64,000 bases of DNA from Sphaerolaimus hirsutus (Eukaryota; Nematoda; Chromadorea; Monhysterida; Sphaerolaimidae): contig OZ038457.1 in the NCBI GenBank assembly GCA_964036195.1, positions 13,853,147-13,917,146 of the forward strand. Reading direction: 5' to 3'. Numbering within the stretch: the stretch's first letter is position 1; every line of letters begins with the position of its first letter. This document shows, piece by piece, positions 56,801-64,000 of this stretch. Position numbers and translations under genes: made by a program. The notes beneath the pieces are model-generated. The model had not been told where the DNA came from. It was given only the letters and a program-made list of their open reading frames with translations, and ran no database searches.

Positions 56801-59800
56801 CAATTATGCGTGACATTAAATACCAGCTGAATGGGTGTGAAATATTCCAATAAAATTGTACGGGTCTCTCCTACAATCACAGTGTGTGATATTACTATTT
56901 TCCTGGGTATGAATTAGAATTTGTCTCGACCCGTAATGCATTCCGTTCTTAACCGTGTTAAAAGGTTTAGTCTATCTATTTCAAATTGCTAGCTATCTAT
57001 CTATTCTTGAGACAATTTTTTTTTGGCTAGACCTTTTTGTGGCAAATCAGAGATAAATCAAAACTCTGTAATATCATAACTTTGTCCAAAATCTCAATTC
57101 TGATCCCTATCCTGATTCCTGAAAACACAAAAAGGACGAATCCTGATCCCGAGACCCAATCGCGATCACGAAAACTAAAAACAATGTCGAAAAAACGATC
57201 CCATTTTACCCATACTTATTTTTAGCCATATTCGCTTAATAATTTTCTCTTCTGCCTTTCTACATCAGAAAATCTAATGTACTGAATTCCGGCGGAAATC
57301 AAAAAGATTTCCTGAGATGATAGAATATATGATTGAACCTCATAATGCAATAGAATCAGCTGTTGAACGATAACACTAATCCAGTTATTTCAACCCCCTC
57401 AGGAGCTGTACCGAGTGCCATTCGGCATGTCGCCCGAGCCGGGCGCCGTCATGGAGGGCTACCTGTTCAAGCGAGCGACCAACGCTTTCCGCACCTGGCA
57501 CCGGCGCTTTTTCGTCATCAAGAATGGTAAGCTGATGTACAGACATCGTGACGAGCCGCCGGTCAGCCTCGGCAACGTGCTCACCACAAAGGTAAATACT
57601 TCGTGGATCCTATTTACCGTATTTCCTCGAATTAGTCCCCTTGAATTACCCTCCCTCCTCGAAACACACCCAGGTGTTAGCAAGCTGAGGATAAATACCC
57701 CCACCCTCGAAATACCCCCGTCTCGAATAATGTACGTCATGTATGGAATGTACATGTACGATAGATATGGATATCTAGCTTGTGTCGATAGATATACGTC
57801 GAAAAATATCTCTTTTTTTACAGTTATTACCTGTTTTGGGTATGTAAAAGCCTAGTTTTTACTATGATACACCTGAAAAATTTCTCCCTTTCGAAACCCT
57901 CCTCGAATTTACCCCTCCCCCTCTCAAAATTTGCTGGCGAAATAATAAACCCCCTGGGTGTATTTCGAGTAAATACGGTACGTGTAATCAAATACAAACA
58001 CGGGCGATTAATAGCACTGCCCACAATCAGCTGACGGATGAGGGCTACACTGTGATGGAAGGCGACCTACGCGTCTGCCTAGTGCGACCGGCGCCAGCCT
58101 CAGTCGATCGGCAGTACTGCTTGGAGCTGGTGACGCCCAGCAAGACGCACCTGTTGCAGGCGGACAGCGAGGCCCTGTGCGACGCGTGGATCAAGGCGCT
58201 CAGACGGACCATTGAAAGCGCTATTGGCGATCATGATCATGGAGACACGTTCACTGGTTAGGTGACCAACTTTTGGTACATTTGCGTCTGGTCAAATCAG
58301 CTAAGTTTTCCATCGTGTGCCAAAAGCTGTTCTTCTAAATATAAAATCTTTCCAATGGACGAAGCGCGTCGTTTTATCGCGCTTAGCGTTCATAAAATCT
58401 CATAAGATATTCATAAAATTTCATAAGAAATCTCATAAGTTCATATGATGTATTTTATAATAAAAAATATTTTATTTATCTATATTTTCCCGTTTTTTTG
58501 GTAGAGAGATTCAATTATATTTATTTTATGAGAAGAAAACATAAAAATCTCATTAATTTATTTTTATTTATGTTTTTTTTAGAGTGATTTAATTATATTT
58601 TCTTATTGGAGACATTTTCTGACATTGTTTTTTTATTTTTGAAAAACACCCATTTTTGGAACGCTAATCGCGCCACATTTTTCCTCACCCCAGGTGCCCC
58701 GTTGGCACAACCGTTCGATCGTCGATCGATAGCATCTACGGCGAGCAGCGACGAACACCGATCCGATGCAGTTAACTCGGCCAGACAACAGCCGCACATG
58801 TCCAGTGGTCCCCCATCGAGACCGTCGCCCGCTACCAAGAGAAAGTGCGTGTGCCTGGCATTGTATGGCCCGTTGTAATATTTATATAATGAGCATACTG
58901 TTTGAAGTTGATGATTTTAAAAATATCACTGAATCTACCGTTACTCGGATAATCCCCCGGGAATTATTTTTTCGTCAGACTTTTTTAAGGGGGGACTATT
59001 CAAGGGGGAATTAATTTTTCGTCAAAATGTTCAAACATGTTTCTAGCAATTATTTTCATGAAATATGCTTTGTTAACAGCGTAACATGCCATTTTTGTTC
59101 AAATTTTACACAACAAACCTATCATATGCCTAAAGGGGGTAATTATTGTTTCCTCACTCGTCTAACAGGGGTAAATGATACATGGGGGATTATTCGAGTA
59201 AGTGCGGTATATAAAACAGTATGTATATACAAGGACATATTCAGGGGCCCCCTTGCCGGGTGAGACACCCCCCTGAGTTAATATGTGCATCTTACGTAAA
59301 AACGTGTGTTCTGAAGGCCGACAGGCGCGATAGAGCTAGCGCGCGTACCGGGCAACGAGCAGTGCGCCGACTGCAGCAAAGCCAATCCGCAGTGGGCTAG
59401 CGTCAATTTGGGCGTTACACTTTGCATCGAATGTGCTGGCATACACCGGTTAGTAAGACCGCATTTACACAGGGTTTTTGTGACATCTCGACAACACTAA
59501 AAGGTTCAATATGTTGAGAAAAAGGTTCCATATTCATGAGAAAAAGTGGCCATCCATTCATTCTACCTAGTCGAATGTGCATGTCAAATTGCAGAAATGT
59601 ACTTGTAGCTCAAGAGTTATAATTAGGTGTTTAAAAAATGTTGCCTTTGTCCCGGTTGTCGGAAGTTACCCAACAGTCGGCGACAACAGCAAAAAAAATT
59701 TAGACGTTATAACTCTTGAGCTACAAGCACAATTAGGGTTGGAAAAAAAACGTTTTTTTTAACTCGATGTTTTTTTTAATAAAAAAACGTTTTTTTTATA

Positions 59801-62800
59801 AAAAAACGTTTTTTTTTATTAAAAAAAACGTTTTTTTTAAAAGCTCCCAGATATGACCTAGTGTCAACATATATAGGTATATCATACACTGGCAATACTC
59901 TGTGATGTTAAATATGACCATATAATGGCTGTGGAGCCATGGGATAGCATTATAAGTGGTGATTTGTGTCAAAAATATCCATTTTTTGTCGACATATCGT
60001 TCGTATATCGCCTTATAGTCGAATGTTCGTGACTTCAGGTAAAGTTTGGCACGGAATGGTGATCAAACAAGGTTATAAAAGGAGGTTGTTACTTTGGGAG
60101 TGAAGTTACACACTGTGGAGGTACATGGAAGCACATTACCTCAATATTATATATTACAGCAACATATGTCGGCTTATTCACCCATGGTAGCACATAGAAA
60201 TGGATGTTTTGATACTAAAAATGCAACAAAACCAATGAAAACAACCACCAATGTCAATTTGTGTGTGAAATTGCGCGCTTGCGCGCAAAATTTTTCCAAA
60301 ATACCTAGTGCTTAGTACTAAAAATTTCGGCCGATGTTTTTTTAAAAAAAACAACATTTCAGACGTCATGTTTTTTTTTTAAAAAACAACGTTTTTAAAA
60401 AAAAAAACGTTTAAAAAAAACACCGGCCAACCCTAAGCACAATTCTGTAATTTGACATACATATTCGCCTAGGTTGAATGTATGGATGAGCACTTTTACT
60501 CATGCATATGGAACCTTTTTAATCATATTATTGAACTTTTTAGTTTTGTCGATTTCTCACAAAAGAACCGTGTAAACGCTGCCTAATATTTTTCCGATAA
60601 TAAGATTGAATGCAGTCGCAAATACCTGTCATATAGTCGGGCGTTTCCAGAAAACGTTGTTGTGGAACATGCTTCGCAACCTGGAAACAATTTGGAATAA
60701 AAAAATTTGTGCCTCGAAACTTTACACAAGTGGTGACAGTCGTCGCCTGTAGCACTCCGAGCACCACTTGTTTCAAATTTTTTATGATGCAGGTGTAAAA
60801 GGAAATAAATAAACTCCATCAAGAGAACCTGCACCACGAAATATCAAAAACAATTAGAAGGATCCCAAAGACTAGGTATTATTATAAATGCATATAAATT
60901 TTCTTATGATGCCCTGCCGCAGGTCCCTCGGCGTCCAAGTGTCCAAGGTGCGTTCGCTCACGCTGGACGTGTGGGAGCCGGTGCACGTGGCGCTTATGAA
61001 GCGGCTGGGGAACACCGCCGTCAACGCGGCCTACTTGGCCCACTTGCCAGAGGACCCTGTCCCTCCTGCGGCCCGCCCCGATGCTGGGAGACCGGTCCGC
61101 GCCGCTTGGATCCATGCCAAATACGTGGAGCGACGATTTGCCGCACCCGTCGCTCAAAGACTCGTCCACGCGGCTTATATTCGTGCGACGCGCGGCCCTC
61201 CGCACCACAATCCTGCAAGCAGGTTAGCTATTGTAGTGTGCTGCCTGTCTACCCAAACTTCACACAGTATTTCATTTCTCTCGTAGACTGTCGAGCGGCG
61301 GGGGGCCGCGTTCCAAATCGGCGCCAGAGCACGCAGCCGCCGCCCGTCTCGCACACGGCGGCGTCAAGCTGCGGCCGCCTTCGCCGCTGCGAGTGGCCGT
61401 GGCGTCGCAGCGCGCGTTGCTGTGTCGCTCCAATCCGTGCCTGCTCGACGATCTAACAGAGGCTGTCGAAGGGCAACCGGTGTCGCGAAACCTCTCATCG
61501 TGCGGCTCCGAGGGCGCGCTGGACATTTTAAATGAGATTGAAGCAGGTAAGTTGGCAGCTGTCTCAACGATGGCTGCGCGATGTCCAGAGCCCTACACTG
61601 GTTTTGTGCTCAGATGAATTACTGGGCCAGTCAGCAGATGGGTCAGAGACTCGGCCGTCGGACCAGAAGCTGGTGCGCGCCGCCCGCGCCGGCAACCTGG
61701 CCGACATGGTGAGCGCACTGGCCGCCGGCGCCGACATAAATGTACACGTGGCCGAATCGACAGGTGCACACGCACACACTACCGCTCTGCACCAAACCAT
61801 GATTGCGGTCAGTTTCGTCGCGAAGTTAGCTTGAATTTGCTTACGCAGCCGTGTCATCGCTAATGGTTAAATTCTGATGAGACTAGGGTTGGCCGATGTT
61901 TTTTTTTAAACGTTTTTTATTTAAAAAAAAACGTTTTTTTTTTAAAAAAAACATGACGTCCGAAATGTTTTTTTTTAAAAAAAAACATCGACCGAAATTT
62001 TTAGTACTAAGCACTAGGTATTTTGCAAAATTTTTGCGCGCAAGTGCGCAATTTCACACACAAATTGACATTGGTGGTTGTTTTCATTGGTTTTGTGGCA
62101 TTTTTAGTATCAAAGTATCCATTTATATATGCTACCATGGGTGAATAAGCCGTCATATGTTGCTGTAGTATATAATATTGAGGTAATGTGCTTCCATGTA
62201 CCTCCACAGTGTGTAACTTCACTCCCAAAGTAACAACCTCCTTTTATAATCGTGATTGATCACTATTCCGTGCCAAACTTCACTTGAAGTCACGAACATT
62301 CGACTATAAGGCGATATACGAACAATATGTCGACGAAAAATGGATATTTTTGACACAAATCACCACTTATAATGCTATCCCATGGCTCCACAGACATTAT
62401 ATGGCCATATATAACATCACAGAGTATTGCCACTGTCTGATATACCTATATATGTTGACACAAGGTTATATCTGGGAGCTTTTAAAAAAAAACGTTTTTT
62501 ATTAAAAAAAAACATCGAGTTAAAAAAAAACGTTTTTTTTCCAACCCTAGATGAGACTCCGTATGTTATCTTGGCAGCCGGCTAAATCGATTGACATCGC
62601 TTTAAATATAAATACAATAGGCTAAAATAAGTATATAACCATTGGGGAATAATCGCTCTGACTTGGGGACGTGGGTCAAATCGCCTGGGTAGCTTGGACA
62701 TGGGCCAAGTTCACATACGTGACCCTATCCTTGAATTCTTGCAGGGCAGCGCCGAGGCGTCCGAGTTGTTGCTACTGAACGGAGCCAAGGCGAACGTAGT

Positions 62801-63471
62801 CGACGGGGAAGCGCGCACGCCGCTGCATCTCGCCTGCGCGCAAGGCAATACGGCGCACGTGTGCCAGCTGCTGAAGCGCGCCGCCATGCACGACCTGAAG
62901 GATGGCGCCGGGCACACGCCGCTTGATATTGCTGTAGAAAACAGGAATGCTGACATTGTTACTCTGTTAGTCCGCGCGGCTATAAAGCATGAAGATCGCT
63001 GTCACGTCGCAGAAATGCATAGATTTTGAAGAACAGATGAGAGTAAAGCACCAGCGCCAGTGCACTGATCAGACAAGCCCTGACATTGAAACTTCTCTGA
63101 ACATGATCAACAATCAACAAAAATTGCCAAATCCTATAGGAATAAATACTCAAAAAGGCAGCTGTTTTTAAAAAAGGTTCCGATTCTTCCGTTTGAAAAG
63201 TTTTTTTTACTTTGAAAAAATCCGGCCATTCCTACCCTTGTTGTGGTGATTATCTATCTATCAAACCCCTGCGAGTGTCAAAATCATGGAGACCCCTAAT
63301 ATGGCCATTGTAAATAACTAAGCCATCATTCGCGAACGCAGTCTGCGATTGTGGAACCTGCGCGACGAGGTGGGTCGGTCGGGTGAGTCTGCGCTGCTGT
63401 CGTCGCACATGGACGACACCATGCAGTCGGTGCTCGACGACCTGAGCGCCGCCGATGCCATCGCCAGATGA
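53869..63471 (+). CDS. ACAP: ACAP-type ArfGAP (BAR-PH-ArfGAP-ankyrin)
   Basis: Fifteen exons: 53869-53985, 54239-54479, 55319-55377, 55441-55565, 55914-56065, 56290-56463, 57403-57591, 58031-58256, 58694-58844, 59317-59448, 60923-61222, 61287-61546, 61614-61807, 62745-62965 and 63342-63471 (TGA). All joins are in phase except within exon 2, where an extra T in TTTTT (54292-54296) breaks the frame; without it the product is 889 residues. The BAR domain is about 1-289 (LKDSPRFRWELHQHE, HTALDYAFLINV). The PH domain is about 304-418 (VMEGYLFKRATNAFRTW, SKTHLLQADSEALCDAWIKA). The ArfGAP zinc finger CADC...CIECAGIHRSLG is near 490-525, followed by VSKVRSLTLDVWEP and AAWIHAKYVERRF. Ankyrin repeats are about 725-850 (AGADINVHVAE, ARTPLHLACAQGNTAHVCQL). 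The known role is GTPase activation of Arf6 on endosomal and plasma membranes. Introns carry several MITEs. Confidence 0.93.
54772..55218. mobile_element. hAT-type MITE, CAAGGACGTATCCAGG family
   Basis: It starts caaggacgtatccagg and ends cctggatacgtccctg, flanked by the perfect 8-bp duplication attgtgaa (54764-54771 and 55219-55226). It contains G/C-runs, gcgcgcaagcgcgc and a GGCGCCA block. It is in ACAP intron 2. It is a sister of 42893-43318. Confidence 0.88.
56466..57400. other. ACAP intron 6, no feature
   Basis: AT-rich intron with no repeat family or exon that I recognise. Confidence 0.5.
57615..57980. repeat. TACCGTATTTCCTCGAA element in ACAP intron 7
   Basis: taccgtatttcctcgaattag on the left and cgagtaaatacggta on the right. 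G/C-runs are shortened by point changes, so this is an older copy. A further relic is at about 58938-59208 in intron 9. Confidence 0.6.
59734..60435. mobile_element. AGGGTTGG hAT MITE in ACAP intron 10
   Basis: It is bounded by tagggttggaaaa and ccaaccctA with the perfect 8-bp duplication agcacaat (59726-59733 and 60436-60443). It is inserted in an older 'cacactgca'/'tgtaaacgctgcc' MITE (about 59458-60585). Confidence 0.88.
61884..62549. mobile_element. AGGGTTGG hAT MITE in ACAP intron 13
   Basis: Opposite orientation to the previous one; perfect 8-bp duplication gatgagac (61876-61883 and 62550-62557). The body is nearly identical to 59734-60435 and 51769-52460, so these insertions are recent. 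Confidence 0.88.
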
Positions 63472-64000
63472 GCCCGAACATTCACGTGTTTCATGCTTGT
63501 GGAACAGGCTGTCACATGCTGAAAATAGATTTACCGCATGTTTCATGAGAGCTGCGTTTACGTTCTTGTCTTTTTGCTTATTTGGCCACTGAAATACTTA
63601 ATCGAAGTGATGATCAAAATCTATCGCTATGCTATGCACATTTCTTATTTCGTTGTTGCGCTCGGTGGTGTGAAAGGGGGTATTTGAGGTGTGTGTGGAA
63701 TTTCGCACATTGTGAATTCGGCACGCACTCTCTTATGCATTTTCCAGTATGTATTTATTCGACTTGACAGTTTTTTTGTGATCTAACCTATGACAAATGG
63801 ATTTTTGATCGGAGACATGTCAACCCTGAACTAGGGATGGACACTCGTTGTTTTACCGACCCTGCTTAAAAACAAAGTTTTTTCATAAAACGGTTATTTT
63901 AAGCTCCCAATACCTCCAATGTCCATTTGCTTGTGAAATTGCGCGCTTACTCGCATAAAATGGAAAAATACCTAGTGCATAACTCAGTTGCTGTTTAAAT
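63472..64000. other. ACAP 3' flank and start of a decayed MITE
   Basis: About 350 bp of presumed 3' UTR and flank follows the ACAP stop. No clear AATAAA is seen close by. From about 63830 (ctagggatggacac) an old AGGGTTGG-type element runs off the window. Confidence 0.5.

Noticed and set aside
51896..62505. ORFs such as MGVKLHTVEVHGSTL in several places
   Set aside because: These are the same stretch of the AGGGTTGG MITE repeated. Reading frames coincide because the copies are young, not because of coding.

Overview
This window is nuclear DNA from an invertebrate animal. The evidence is spliced genes with GT-AG introns and metazoan protein families: glucose-6-phosphatase, an ACAP-type ArfGAP and a GlcAT-I/B3GAT-type glucuronosyltransferase. 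Reverse-transcribing and DNA transposons of several classes are also present. I cannot fix the phylum. Coding exons are short and GC-rich, and they sit in long AT-rich introns packed with small inverted-repeat transposons. Most lie in introns or intergenic DNA, and many keep intact target-site duplications.

Layout. From 1.9 to 19.5 kb lies a plus-strand gene whose seven exons can be chained in phase into 457 codons. It has an S/T-P-rich N-terminus and a helical C-terminus, and I do not recognise the family. Inside its introns are a minus-strand exon of another unknown gene (6.6 kb), a young 2.85 kb LTR retrotransposon carrying only gag and protease (8.55-11.4 kb), a tRNA-like SINE head (11.9 kb) and several MITEs. 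From 24 to 45 kb lies a duplicated glucuronosyltransferase locus. The left unit is broken and interrupted by a composite 7.5 kb insertion. The right unit (42.07-44.69 kb) has intact catalytic exons. The 7.5 kb insertion (26.03-33.51 kb) has inverted termini. It contains a nearly complete permuted Penelope-like element with an N-terminal GIY-YIG nuclease and a C-terminal RT (the Naiad arrangement), a second 5'-truncated copy of it, and a spliced minus-strand gene that looks like the coiled-coil/FP25K-type proteins often carried by mobile elements.

From 48.8 to 63.5 kb are two well-supported host genes, head to head with about 0.5 kb between start codons. G6PC (minus, five exons, 404 aa) has all phosphatase motifs. 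ACAP (plus, 15 exons, 889 codons; BAR-PH-ArfGAP-ankyrin) carries one extra T in a homopolymer of its second exon. Their introns hold hAT-type MITEs with perfect 8-bp duplications, including one nested inside another.

The most interesting signal is in the 3' part of the Penelope-like element. All conserved parts of a hammerhead ribozyme (CUGAUGA, GAAA, a UC cleavage dinucleotide and complementary stems I, II and III) are present in a permuted order. They are identical in both copies.
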